From positions 1 to 64,000 of the forward strand of contig JBEEOW010000004.1 of NCBI GenBank assembly GCA_041191405.1: 64,000 nucleotides of DNA, written 5' to 3'. The stretch's first letter is position 1, and each line of letters starts with the position of its first letter. A program made the position numbers and the translations under genes. A model generated the notes under the pieces. That model was not told where the DNA came from. It ran no database searches and saw nothing but the letters and a program-made list of their open reading frames with translations. The stretch is from JBEEOW01 sp041191405. GTDB lineage: Bacteria > Bacteroidota > Bacteroidia > Cytophagales > UBA9547. Positions 8,989 through 18,046 of the stretch are shown here, piece by piece.

Positions 8989-9765
8989 TTATCTATATTC
9001 CTTTAATTCTGCCTCAATGGAGCCTACAACTAGTTCGGCTTCCATTTTTAATGGTATCTTAAACTCGTCATCTGAAAAATAGGCTCGAATATCATCACCA
9101 CTTTTAAACATTTTGTTTGGTGGCATAATTGGACTGATTACTATAGCTTTAGTTTTTTTACCGAATATAGTTTTGATTTTTTTCTTTCCAATGTATCTCA
9201 TTTTAAAAATGTATTGTTTATCCTCAATGAAAACAGGAATACTCAAGGTATCTTTTTTACGCACATCTGCAAAATCATAAAACCTAAAAGCAAAATATGC
9301 ACTTACTAAATCATGTGCAAAAGCTGATGTTTTGTAAAAATTTACCTTAAACTCACTTGTATCAGTTTGAGTGCTTACAAAAACTTCTGATTTTGCTCTA
9401 TCATAAGTTGAAACTTCTTTCAACCTGTAGTTATTCTCCTGAATGTTTCTTACAAATTTGTAAGGTAATTTAGTGGTAGTATCAACTAAACTATACCATT
9501 CGTTGTTTATTTTACTAAACCAACCAACCATACCTACTGTTTGAGCCCACATGCCAATTTTATGACAAACTTTTCCATCTATATATTGTAAACCTGTATC
9601 AACTTTAATTTCAACCTGACCTCCATCTAAAATACCATATTGTACATCAAACTTCATATATTCTGGTTTACGATTTATGTTAGTTTGTTGAGAGAATGCA
9701 AAGTTTAATCCCATGAAAAACAAGATTGTAACTAAAATATATTGTTTAAATGTAATTTTTGTCAT
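8989..9765 (-). CDS. DUF3108 domain-containing exported protein
   Basis: A 258-aa protein with a signal peptide (cleavage after about residue 25, FAFSQ). The mature part matches the layout of the DUF3108 family: EYMKFDVQYGILDGGQVEI at the start, a central segment about converting residual product, and KMEAELVVGSIEAEL near the end. It is predicted to be a periplasmic lipocalin-like beta barrel whose ligand is unknown. It lies upstream of the adhesin operon on the same strand with its own spacer, and is divergent from rsmE. In Bacteroidota such genes are usually chromosomal core genes of unknown role. Confidence 0.8.
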   Translation of the reverse strand: MTKITFKQYILVTILFFMGLNFAFSQQTNINRKPEYMKFDVQYGILDGGQVEIKVDTGLQYIDGKVCHKIGMWAQTVGMVGWFSKINNEWYSLVDTTTKLPYKFVRNIQENNYRLKEVSTYDRAKSEVFVSTQTDTSEFKVNFYKTSAFAHDLVSAYFAFRFYDFADVRKKDTLSIPVFIEDKQYIFKMRYIGKKKIKTIFGKKTKAIVISPIMPPNKMFKSGDDIRAYFSDDEFKIPLKMEAELVVGSIEAELKEYR

Positions 9766-9840
9766 CGGATATTGATTGCTAATTGTTAATTTTACTTTCT
9801 GTTAAAAAGAATTACTTTCAAATTTAATAAATAATCAGAT

Positions 9841-10554
9841 ATGCAATTGTTTTTTGTTGATACCAATGCTGATGGTAAAGTTTATTTATCACCCGAAGAA
9901 GCGCATCATTGTTTGAGAGTGCTTCGTCATAAAGTGGGCGATGTAATAAATGCAACTGATGGTAAAGGTAGATTTTTGAAAGTACAACTTGTAAACAATA
10001 ACGAAAAAAATCTTGAAGTTAATATTTTAGAAGAGACTTATTTTGAAGCACTTCCATATTATTTGCATATTGCTATTGCCCCAACCAAAAATGCTGATAG
10101 ATTAGAATGGTTTGTTGAAAAAGCAGTTGAAATTGGAGTATCTGAAATTTCAATAATTCATACTGAACGTACTGAACGTAAACATGTAAATATTGAAAGG
10201 TTGTACAAAGTAGTTCAAAGTGCAGCCAAACAGTCAATGAAAATGCATTGGACAAAAATCAATGAATTAAAACCATTTAAAAAGTTTATTGCTGAATTTA
10301 CAAATGACGATTCAGTTGTAAAAACTGTTGCACATTTAATTGAAGGTGAAGAAAGAAACTCTTTAGCAAAAGTATTACAAACAAGTAAATCAAATTTAGT
10401 TTTAATTGGACCCGAGGGAGATTTTACACCTTCAGAAGTTGAATTAGCATTAACATCAGGATTTAAGCCAGTTTCCCTTGGCGAAGCTCGATTACGAACC
10501 GAAACTGCAGGAGTTATGGTGGCTGCAATGGCTTCAACTGTTGCAGAGTTATAA
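9841..10554 (+). CDS. rsmE: 16S rRNA (uracil(1498)-N(3))-methyltransferase
   Basis: A 237-aa protein, normal length for RsmE. The N-terminal PUA-like domain carries HHCLRVLRHKVGD. The C-terminal SPOUT methyltransferase domain has the family signatures IGPEGDFTPSEVELA and LGEARLRTETAGVMVAA, which form the trefoil knot that binds S-adenosylmethionine. It methylates N3 of U1498 in 16S rRNA in the assembled small subunit. The DUF4159 gene follows 19 bp downstream on the same strand, so the two are probably co-transcribed. Nothing is missing. Confidence 0.95.
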   Translation: MQLFFVDTNADGKVYLSPEEAHHCLRVLRHKVGDVINATDGKGRFLKVQLVNNNEKNLEVNILEETYFEALPYYLHIAIAPTKNADRLEWFVEKAVEIGVSEISIIHTERTERKHVNIERLYKVVQSAAKQSMKMHWTKINELKPFKKFIAEFTNDDSVVKTVAHLIEGEERNSLAKVLQTSKSNLVLIGPEGDFTPSEVELALTSGFKPVSLGEARLRTETAGVMVAAMASTVAEL

Positions 10555-10573
10555 TCTAAAAAATATATTTAAA

Positions 10574-11230
10574 ATGAAATTTATATCTATTATTTTACTC
10601 GTTTTCAGTAGCTTATTAGCAACTGCCCAAAACGACCAACTTAGAATTGGTAAACTAAAATACAACGGCGGTGGCGATTGGTATGCCAATAAAACTTCGT
10701 TAAACAACTTAATCAATTTCTGTAATAGAGAGTTAAAAACAAATCTATCACCACAAGAATTGGTTGTGGAAGTTGGTAGTCCAGAGTTATTTTCATGTGC
10801 TTTTGTACACATGACTGGGCATGGAAATGTAGTTTTTTCGGATGCAGAAGTAGCTAATTTAAGAAAATATTTACTGAGTGGAGGTTTTTTACATATTGAC
10901 GATAATTATGGGTTGGATAAATTTATAAGAACAGAAATGAAAAAAGTATTTCCAGAATTAGATTTTGTAGAGATTCCTTTTTCACATCCTATTTATCATC
11001 AAAAGTTCAATTTCGAAAACGGTTTACCCAAAGTGCATGAGCATGATGCAAAGCGTCCGCAAGGATTTGGGTTAATATATGAAGGTAAATTAATTTGCTT
11101 TTACAGTTATGAATGCGATTTAGGAAATGGCTGGGAAGATCAATCAGTTTATAACGACCCAGAAACCGTTCGCCAACAAGCACTTAGAATGGGAGCAAAT
11201 TTGGTAAAGTATGCATTTACAAGTTTTTAA
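10574..11230 (+). CDS. DUF4159 domain-containing exported protein
   Basis: I chose the ATG at 10574 (218 aa) because it starts a clear signal peptide (MKFISIILLVFSSLLATAQ) directly after rsmE; the longer frame into rsmE has no support. The mature protein has the DUF4159 hallmarks: LRIGKLKYNGGGDWY at the N-terminus, MTGHGNVVFSD, then GGFLHIDDNYGLD and a C-terminal LRMGANLVKYAFT. The fold is thought to be flavodoxin- or glutamine-amidotransferase-like and periplasmic in this short form. No function is established. It sits between rsmE and a polysaccharide deacetylase gene on the same strand. Confidence 0.85.
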   Translation: MKFISIILLVFSSLLATAQNDQLRIGKLKYNGGGDWYANKTSLNNLINFCNRELKTNLSPQELVVEVGSPELFSCAFVHMTGHGNVVFSDAEVANLRKYLLSGGFLHIDDNYGLDKFIRTEMKKVFPELDFVEIPFSHPIYHQKFNFENGLPKVHEHDAKRPQGFGLIYEGKLICFYSYECDLGNGWEDQSVYNDPETVRQQALRMGANLVKYAFTSF

Positions 11231-11286
11231 AATGTATTTATAAATATCATTCAACTTAATTTAATCATTAAAATACTCCCCAATTT

Positions 11287-13020
11287 ATGAAACGTTTTTC
11301 TCTAATAACAATTTCATTATTGTTTATTTCAATTTCATTATTTGCCCAAAAAAAGAAAAAAGGCGAAACTTTAATTGATGATTTTGAACAAAAAACTTTA
11401 AAAGCTCGAACTACAGGAATTTGGTCTGCATTTACTGATTCATCGAACGAAGGTAAATCAAAGTTGTATCCTCGTGATTTAAAACAAGCATATATTTATG
11501 ATGAACAACTTAAATCTCAAGTATTTAAATTTGATTTTAAACTTGATAAAGGAGATTTTAAATGGTCGCCTTATGTTACTTTAAATTTACCTTTAGCTAT
11601 AGACCAATTACCAATTGGTGGTTGGCAAGCCATTGCGTATGAATTTAAAGGTTACGGACATAATTTTGTAGTGCAAACAAGTGCAGTAAAAGATTATGCT
11701 AATTTTCAGCGTTTTATACCAACATCAAATGAATGGAAAACTATTATTATACCTTTTGATGAATTAAAACAGCCATTTTGGGGACGAAAAGTAGATTTCA
11801 TAACTGGGGAAATGCATACTTTAGTTTGGCAAGTGATGGGTAAAACCGGAGATTCTGGTCAGGTTTGTATTGATAATGTAAGAATTTTACGCAAGAAACC
11901 AGTTCAACAACAAATAGTTGAAGAAGAAACAAAAATCAAAGAAATGCCTAAAGGTTTTATTCCTAACAACTTTAAAATTGCCAATTGGTACGATTTTAAT
12001 AAAGCGGCATATTCTCTTTCTTTTGATGATGGCTTGTTTTCTCAAGCTAAATATGCAGCTCCAATTTTAGAAAAACATCAACTAAAAGGTACATTTTATT
12101 TGGTTTCGGATGTGCTTGAAAGCGATACTAGCAAAGCCCCAACTTGGCGATATGGTTATTGGAATCAATACCAAAAAATTGCTAAAAAAGGACATGAAAT
12201 TGGTTCTCATACAGCTTCACATCCAAGTTTAACAACGCTACCTTATGGTTCACCAAATGAAAAAGGAACTGTAGAATATGAATTGGCTGAACCTTTAAAA
12301 ATAATTAAATCAAAAATTCCAGAAGCAGAATTAATTTCATTTGCTTATCCTTACGTAGCTTTTGATGATAAAATTAAAGCCAAAACAGCACAATATTATG
12401 TTTCTGCAAGAGGTATAGGGGCAGGCACAAACAACACAAAACCTGATTTTATGAATTTAGAAGGACATATAATTACATATTCAACTCCAAGAACTTTAGA
12501 AACAGATAATCAAAAAATTACTGAATTAGAAAACAAAATCCAAAATACAACCATTGCCCAATCAGCTTGGTCTGTTTATTTAGCACATGATGTTTTGCCA
12601 TTTTCAGAAGTAAATAATGCAACCGATGCTTATCACCCAGTTTCAAGTGAAACGTTTGATCGTTTTTGTACTTGGTTAAATCAAAAACAAAAATCTAAAG
12701 AATTGTGGGTAGCTACAGTTGGAGAAGTAAGTAAATATGCAAAGGAACGTGAAGCAGTACAAATTACTCAGCTTGATTCAAATAGCAATCAATTAACCTA
12801 TTCAATTACAGACAACTTACCTGACAATATATACAATCAAGCTTTAAGTTTTGAAGTAAAACTTCCTGAAAATTGGAACAAAGTTTCACTTAATTATGGT
12901 GATTTACAACAAGAATTAAAAGTAGAAAATGGGGTAATTAGATTTTCAATTGTGCCTGATAAAGGGAAAATTATTATTAATAAAATGAAATGGGCATCAA
13001 ATTGTAAAGAATGTAAATAA
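11287..13020 (+). CDS. secreted polysaccharide deacetylase (CE4 / NodB fold)
   Basis: A 577-aa secreted protein. The signal peptide ends near residue 20 (LFAQ). About 25-200 form a beta-sandwich like a carbohydrate-binding or CIA30-type domain (starts ETLIDDFEQ, ends VCIDNVRIL). The NodB domain starts near 235, with motif 1 SFDDG at 245-249 (Asp247 catalytic base and Asp248 metal ligand by family analogy) and motif 2 GSHTASH with His308 and His312 as metal ligands. A C-terminal beta-sandwich of about 90 residues follows. CE4 enzymes remove N- or O-acetyl groups from chitin-like, peptidoglycan or hemicellulose sugars; the substrate cannot be told here. The gene ends at a strong hairpin. Confidence 0.88.
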   Translation: MKRFSLITISLLFISISLFAQKKKKGETLIDDFEQKTLKARTTGIWSAFTDSSNEGKSKLYPRDLKQAYIYDEQLKSQVFKFDFKLDKGDFKWSPYVTLNLPLAIDQLPIGGWQAIAYEFKGYGHNFVVQTSAVKDYANFQRFIPTSNEWKTIIIPFDELKQPFWGRKVDFITGEMHTLVWQVMGKTGDSGQVCIDNVRILRKKPVQQQIVEEETKIKEMPKGFIPNNFKIANWYDFNKAAYSLSFDDGLFSQAKYAAPILEKHQLKGTFYLVSDVLESDTSKAPTWRYGYWNQYQKIAKKGHEIGSHTASHPSLTTLPYGSPNEKGTVEYELAEPLKIIKSKIPEAELISFAYPYVAFDDKIKAKTAQYYVSARGIGAGTNNTKPDFMNLEGHIITYSTPRTLETDNQKITELENKIQNTTIAQSAWSVYLAHDVLPFSEVNNATDAYHPVSSETFDRFCTWLNQKQKSKELWVATVGEVSKYAKEREAVQITQLDSNSNQLTYSITDNLPDNIYNQALSFEVKLPENWNKVSLNYGDLQQELKVENGVIRFSIVPDKGKIIINKMKWASNCKECK

Positions 13021-13024
13021 AAAT

Positions 13025-13059
13025 TATCCCTCTTAATTTTTAAAAAATTAAGAGGGATA
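13025..13059. terminator. bidirectional terminator hairpin
   Basis: A near-perfect palindrome with arms TATCCCTCTTAATTTTT and its complement (13025-13041 with 13042-13059) lies between two convergent genes. On the minus strand it is followed by ATTTTTATTT, so it fits best as the terminator of the glutathione peroxidase gene, and it probably also stops transcription from the deacetylase side. Confidence 0.8.
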
Positions 13060-13119
13060 GGTAAATTTCAACTTACAAGTTTTTTTTTGACAGTATTCTT
13101 AATCTATAATTGATTTCAA

Positions 13120-13704
13120 TTATTTATTAAGCTCATTCACAATCTCTTCACTTAACGGTTTTACACTTGAAGAATAAAATTTAATTAAATCTCCTTTTTC
13201 ATTCACTAAGTATTTACAAAAATTCCATGATGGTACTTCCTCATTCCAACCATTCATATTTTTTGTTGACAACCATTTATACAATGGGTGTTGATTTGAA
13301 CCTTTAACATCAACTTTTGAAAACATTTGAAATGTTACTCCATAATTTTTCTTACAGAAAGTACTAATTTCATTTTCGGTACCAGGTTCTTGATTCCCAA
13401 AATTATCACAAGGGAATCCCAATACTACTAATTTATCTTTAAATTGATCTGAAAGTTTTTGTAAATCAGCATATTGACCTGTGAAACCACATTTTGAAGC
13501 AACATTTACAATAAGCACCTTTTTACCTTTGTATTTTGAAAAATCAATTTCTTCACCAGTAATTGATTTAACTTTAAATTGATAAAATGTTTCGTTTGAA
13601 ACTGAAGACATTTCTGTAGTGTTTACTGGTCTAGAATTAGTTGATGAAAAGCAAGAAGTTAGCAATAAAATAGCTATGAGCTTGAGAGAGGTAAATACTT
13701 TCAT
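13120..13704 (-). CDS. glutathione peroxidase family lipoprotein
   Basis: A 194-aa thioredoxin-fold peroxidase of the cysteine type. The lipoprotein signal ends LLTSC (Cys18), so it should act in the periplasm or on the outer membrane. The peroxidatic Cys72 is in NVASKCGFT, the Gln of the tetrad in FGNQEPG (Gln105), and the Trp-Asn pair in WNFCKYLV. The usual FPCNQFG motif is FPCDNFG here. A second Cys in STFCKKN (about 117) is placed like the resolving Cys of thioredoxin-dependent GPx enzymes, so thioredoxin-type rather than glutathione reduction is likely. It reduces hydrogen or lipid peroxides. Confidence 0.9.
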   Translation of the reverse strand: MKVFTSLKLIAILLLTSCFSSTNSRPVNTTEMSSVSNETFYQFKVKSITGEEIDFSKYKGKKVLIVNVASKCGFTGQYADLQKLSDQFKDKLVVLGFPCDNFGNQEPGTENEISTFCKKNYGVTFQMFSKVDVKGSNQHPLYKWLSTKNMNGWNEEVPSWNFCKYLVNEKGDLIKFYSSSVKPLSEEIVNELNK

Positions 13705-13752
13705 AATTGAATATTTTCTTATATAACTTTAAATACAATATTTTGTTCAAAA

Positions 13753-14430
13753 TCAACTCCAATCAATTTGTAATATTTTTTTTGACAATAAATATTCATT
13801 AGCTTTTGAAAAATGTTTGCATCCAAAAAAACCTCTGTATGATGACAATGGAGAAGGATGTGGTGCTGTTAAAATAAAATGTTTATTCGCATCAATTAAA
13901 TTTTGTTTTTTAATTGCATGGCTTCCCCATAGTAAAAAAACTACATTATCTTTTTTATTCGAAATTTGAAATATCACTTCATCAGTAAAAATTTCCCAAC
14001 CATTATTTGCATGAGAAGCAGGTAAATTTTCTTTTACAGTTAAGGTTGTATTAAGTAAAAAAACACCCTGATTTGCCCACCTCTCTAAATTTCCAGAAAT
14101 AGGATAAGATAAGCCCAAATCAGATTCGATTTCTTTAAATATATTAACTAAAGATGGTGGATGCTTTATACCATCATTAACAGAAAAGCATAAACCATTT
14201 GCTTGTCCATATCCGTGGTAAGGGTCTTGTCCAATTATAACCACTTTAACATTATCAAATGTACAAGCGTCAAAAGCATTAAAAATTTGTTTTGCAGGTG
14301 GAAAACAAATATTATTTAAATATTCATTTTTTACAAACTGAGTTAGTTTTTCAAAATATGGTTGTTGAAATGTATTATTTAAAATTGGTAACCATGTTTC
14401 GTTTATTTTCACATTCATATTAAAGTTCAT
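13753..14430 (-). CDS. ung: uracil-DNA glycosylase, family 1
   Basis: A 225-aa enzyme with all Ung signatures: GQDPYHG at 67-73 with catalytic Asp69, GLCFSV, LLNTTLTV, the uracil-binding FLLWG segment, and HPSPLSSYRGF with the catalytic His near 192. It removes uracil from DNA in base-excision repair. The start overlaps the end of the upstream kinase gene by 11 bp; an internal Met5 would give almost no overlap and is equally possible. It is the last gene of the receptor/YfiR/kinase run, though this is probably chance placement rather than shared function. Confidence 0.95.
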   Translation of the reverse strand: MNFNMNVKINETWLPILNNTFQQPYFEKLTQFVKNEYLNNICFPPAKQIFNAFDACTFDNVKVVIIGQDPYHGYGQANGLCFSVNDGIKHPPSLVNIFKEIESDLGLSYPISGNLERWANQGVFLLNTTLTVKENLPASHANNGWEIFTDEVIFQISNKKDNVVFLLWGSHAIKKQNLIDANKHFILTAPHPSPLSSYRGFFGCKHFSKANEYLLSKKILQIDWS

Positions 14431-17400
14431 TTGTCTCTTTTATCTTTGTTGCAATTTCATCAATAGTTTGATTGATAAAATTGAACAAATCCTGTAATGC
14501 TAAATTAGAATTTTCATCAAATTTATTCATTCTTTCAATTAAAGTTGAAAACATTAATGAAATTTGATTTATACCTAACAATTGAATTGAAGGCTTAAGT
14601 TTATGTGCTAATCTAGAAATTGATACAGTATCATTTTCAATGTATAATTTTTGTAAAGTTTCTATCGCTTGTTTATAATCACTTAATGTTTGACTTAAAA
14701 TTTGTACTAAAAAATCATTATCACCTTCAACCAACTCTAAATATTTAGCAAAACTAACTATACTTTTAGAAACCTTTTCTTGAGGTAACTCCACAACTTC
14801 ATTAGGTATAATTTCAACCTTGTTATCTGTATTAGATTTTTTAGTGTATTTTATTAATAAATTTAATAGAAACTGAGCATCAAATGGTTTGGCTACAAAA
14901 TCATTAACTCCAGCTTCTAGGGCAACTTCTTTAATATCAAAAATTGCCTCAGCTGTCATTGCAATAATTGGTATTTCAGAATTGAATGTCCGAATTTGCT
15001 TTGTAGCATCATATCCATCCATAACAGGCATTTGTAAATCCATTAAAATGGAGTCATAATATGATTCTTTGGCTTTCTGAACTGCCAATAATCCATTTTC
15101 TGCAACATCAAATGTAGCATTCCATTTTTTTAGATATCTACATGCAACCATTACATTGGTCTCATTATCTTCAACTAAAAGTATATGTTTTCCTGATAAA
15201 TCTATATTTTCATTCTGAATTACAGAAACTACATTTCTTTCATTATTACTTAATTGTAATGCTAATTCAAAACTAAAACATGAGCCTTTCCCAAATTCAC
15301 TAGCTACGGATATTGACGAATCCATGAGTTCAACTAATTTTTTGGTTATAGCCAAACCTAAACCTGTACCGCCGTATTTTCTGGTTGTATCTGAACTTGC
15401 TTGTGTAAAATTCTCGAAAATTAAATCTAATTTATCTGATTCAATGCCTATACCAGTGTCCTCAACTTTAAACAATACTTTAGTGGATTCTTCTATTATA
15501 GATTGGTAAACTTTTATATCCACTTTACCCTTTTCAGTAAATTTTACAGCATTATTTACCAAGTTGTTTAATATTTGAGCAATCCGTATTGGATCACCTA
15601 TTAAGTAATCGTGAATTTGATTTTCAAAAATTAAATTTATTTCAATATTTTTCTCCTTTGCTTTATATTCAAATGATTTTTTAACATTATTAAGTAGTTC
15701 AAAAAGACTAAATTCTATTTTTTCTAAAACAATTTTCCCTGAATCTATTTTACTAAAATCTAAAATATCGTTAATTAAATGCAATAAGTTATTTGCCGAA
15801 AACTTAAGCACATTCATTGTTTCTAATTGTTCGGGTTTTGGATTGCCTTCAAGCAATAAATTCGTAATTCCAATTACAGCATTCATTGGAGTACGAATTT
15901 CGTGACTCATTACTGACAAAAACTGAGTTTTTACAACCAATGCTTCTTCGGCTTTTTCTTTTGCTTTTACTGCTTGTTCCCTCGAAATTTGAAGTTGTTT
16001 TAAATTCTCTTCAAGTTGTTCTTCTTTGATTATCAACAATCTTTGTTGCTCTATCGAAACATCTAATAATCGTTTAATTTTGGCATTATTTAATATAAAT
16101 GATACAGTATAAGCTAATGATTCAGTTGCTCTTTTGATAAATTGAATTTGATAATCAATAAAATTATTTTCGGTAACAAATACTATCACTCCATAACATC
16201 CTGTTGAGGTATTTAATGGCATAGCCAAATAAGATGTAGATTTATCTTCAATTTCATTTATTGAATTAAGTAGTTCGTTAGCAGTATATGTTTTTTTCTT
16301 TAAAAAAACCTGCCCAATAATACCATCTCCAATTTGAATTTCATGTTGTAAATTATCTGTATAACCATAAGAGGCAACTAACTTTAAATTTACTGATTCA
16401 TCATTTTCTTCATTTAATAAATATAGAGCTCCTTGATATCCAGATGTATATGCTAAAATAAAAGTCAAAATATCATTAAACCATTTTTGTGAATTTGATT
16501 CAGCTTTTACAACAAGTTCATCAAGCTTTACTATACCATTATTTACCCAATTTCGCCTAAACTCCTCATTTGCTGCTTGTTTTAATTTCTCCCTCATCTG
16601 AGATAAAGCAAATCCTAATTCATCATTTTCGCTTAATGGGCTAAATGTAGCATCAAAGTTACCTGAGCCAATTTCGGAAGCAAATACTGCTTGTTGTTTT
16701 AAATTACCTAAAAGTATATTCACGGAATTGGACATTTGCCCAATTTCATCTCTAGATTTTATTCCTAAAACACTAGGTTGTTCTCCTCTACTTAATTTAA
16801 CAATCGCATCTCTAATTATTTTGATTGGTTTTGTGATTCTTGATGCAATAATTGTTGAAGCCAACAATCCTAAAATAGCTAATGCTAAACCTAGTATTAA
16901 AATATTGGTACTTAATGAGTAAAATGACTCATTCAAACTTATTTTGGCAAGATTTTTTTCCTTGGTTTTTTTATTGATTAGCTGATTAAGTTTTAAAAGT
17001 AACTTTTCTGACAAAGGTTCAACTTCATTTTCAAGTAAATCTTCTGCTTGAAATTTACTCATTGGATCATCATAAGATTCAAAATTTGGTAACAAAGCCT
17101 GAACCTCACGTTGAGCTGTTAATAAATTATCATAATCTAAATATAAATCTTTTAATAATTCTACCTGAGAAGTATCATCCCATTGAGCTACACATTGTTT
17201 TAATTTAGATTTTATAATTTTATATTCTTTGTTTTGAATCTTTTTTAACTCTTCTTTTGAACCCGGATTTTTTCTTAAGTAAACCCAGTTAGTAGTTAAC
17301 ATTCTTGAACGAATAATCAACACTTTAAAATCATTTAATACATCAACAGAAGGCTCTTTATCTTCAAAAAGTTGAGATAATGTTTTTCTTGATTTACTAA

Positions 17401-17518
17401 TTGTGTAAATATTGTAGAGAGAACTAAATGTAAAAATGATAACTAAAGCCAAAAAACCAGCTAAAATTTGATATTTAATCCCCCTACCTTCTAATATTTT
17501 TACAAAAACTGTTGCCAT
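14420..17518 (-). CDS. hybrid sensor histidine kinase with GAF, REC and HPt domains
   Basis: A 1032-aa inner-membrane kinase. TM1 is about 16-36, followed by a helical periplasmic sensor to about 203 and TM2 about 204-226. HAMP is about 227-280 with a second HAMP-like stretch to about 315, GAF about 330-475, and coiled coil about 475-535. HisKA has phospho-acceptor His539 in SHEIRTP. The HATPase has NNLVNNAVKF, DTGIGI and GGTGLGLAITKKL. The receiver has Asp827 in ILMDLQMPVMDG, and the HPt has His972 in LAHKLKP. All relay residues are present, so it can run a full four-step phosphorelay, but no separate DNA-binding regulator is next to it. Its ATG abuts the stop of the YfiR-like gene, pointing to joint regulation with that gene and the TonB receptor. 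Confidence 0.93.
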   Translation of the reverse strand: MATVFVKILEGRGIKYQILAGFLALVIIFTFSSLYNIYTISKSRKTLSQLFEDKEPSVDVLNDFKVLIIRSRMLTTNWVYLRKNPGSKEELKKIQNKEYKIIKSKLKQCVAQWDDTSQVELLKDLYLDYDNLLTAQREVQALLPNFESYDDPMSKFQAEDLLENEVEPLSEKLLLKLNQLINKKTKEKNLAKISLNESFYSLSTNILILGLALAILGLLASTIIASRITKPIKIIRDAIVKLSRGEQPSVLGIKSRDEIGQMSNSVNILLGNLKQQAVFASEIGSGNFDATFSPLSENDELGFALSQMREKLKQAANEEFRRNWVNNGIVKLDELVVKAESNSQKWFNDILTFILAYTSGYQGALYLLNEENDESVNLKLVASYGYTDNLQHEIQIGDGIIGQVFLKKKTYTANELLNSINEIEDKSTSYLAMPLNTSTGCYGVIVFVTENNFIDYQIQFIKRATESLAYTVSFILNNAKIKRLLDVSIEQQRLLIIKEEQLEENLKQLQISREQAVKAKEKAEEALVVKTQFLSVMSHEIRTPMNAVIGITNLLLEGNPKPEQLETMNVLKFSANNLLHLINDILDFSKIDSGKIVLEKIEFSLFELLNNVKKSFEYKAKEKNIEINLIFENQIHDYLIGDPIRIAQILNNLVNNAVKFTEKGKVDIKVYQSIIEESTKVLFKVEDTGIGIESDKLDLIFENFTQASSDTTRKYGGTGLGLAITKKLVELMDSSISVASEFGKGSCFSFELALQLSNNERNVVSVIQNENIDLSGKHILLVEDNETNVMVACRYLKKWNATFDVAENGLLAVQKAKESYYDSILMDLQMPVMDGYDATKQIRTFNSEIPIIAMTAEAIFDIKEVALEAGVNDFVAKPFDAQFLLNLLIKYTKKSNTDNKVEIIPNEVVELPQEKVSKSIVSFAKYLELVEGDNDFLVQILSQTLSDYKQAIETLQKLYIENDTVSISRLAHKLKPSIQLLGINQISLMFSTLIERMNKFDENSNLALQDLFNFINQTIDEIATKIKETNEL

Positions 17519-18028
17519 TTAATTTTTTGATAAACGTTCTAAATCGGTAGAAACTTTTATTCCTTTTTGTTCTAGATTTTTCTTATTCATCTGAAAATTC
17601 AACTTACCTCCTTTATAACTAAAACTAAAACATGCACCTTTATTGGTATACCCTTCATCTTCGGTAATAATTGGTATATTTAATGGGTCAACTTTAGTCA
17701 AAACACTTACAAATCCAGCAGAATATTCAGAAGGTATAACTACCAAATCACAATCAGATATATCTTTTACAAATTTGTATTTTTTTATCAATATTGGCTT
17801 CCCTCCTACTTTTTGTTTTTTTAAAGCTACATCTTGAATTTCTGCCAATAACTCAGTCTCTCCATATACCCCAATCACAAAATATAATTTATCTTTTCTT
17901 TCAGCTGGCCATTCCAAATAATTAGCAAAATGGTAAATAAAAATAGCTTCCATTTTTTGAACATATACATCCTGACCATCCACTATTAGATAGAGAAATA
18001 AAAGGAATATTGTAATGTTCTTTTTCAA
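17519..18028 (-). CDS. YfiR/DUF4154 family periplasmic protein
   Basis: A 169-aa protein with a short signal peptide ending near YLIVDGQ. The YfiR (DUF4154) pattern is clear: EAIFIYHFANYLEWP at the start, FVIGVYGET, then LVVIPSEYS, PIITEDEGY and FSYKGGKLNFQMNKKNLEQKG at the end. In Pseudomonas YfiR is a periplasmic repressor of a diguanylate cyclase. Here the downstream partner is a HAMP/GAF hybrid kinase instead, so YfiR probably controls the periplasmic side of that kinase. It lies between the TonB receptor (18 bp gap) and the kinase (no gap). Confidence 0.88.
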   Translation of the reverse strand: MKKNITIFLLFLYLIVDGQDVYVQKMEAIFIYHFANYLEWPAERKDKLYFVIGVYGETELLAEIQDVALKKQKVGGKPILIKKYKFVKDISDCDLVVIPSEYSAGFVSVLTKVDPLNIPIITEDEGYTNKGACFSFSYKGGKLNFQMNKKNLEQKGIKVSTDLERLSKN

Positions 18029-18046
18029 TTAATTTAAAATCATTAT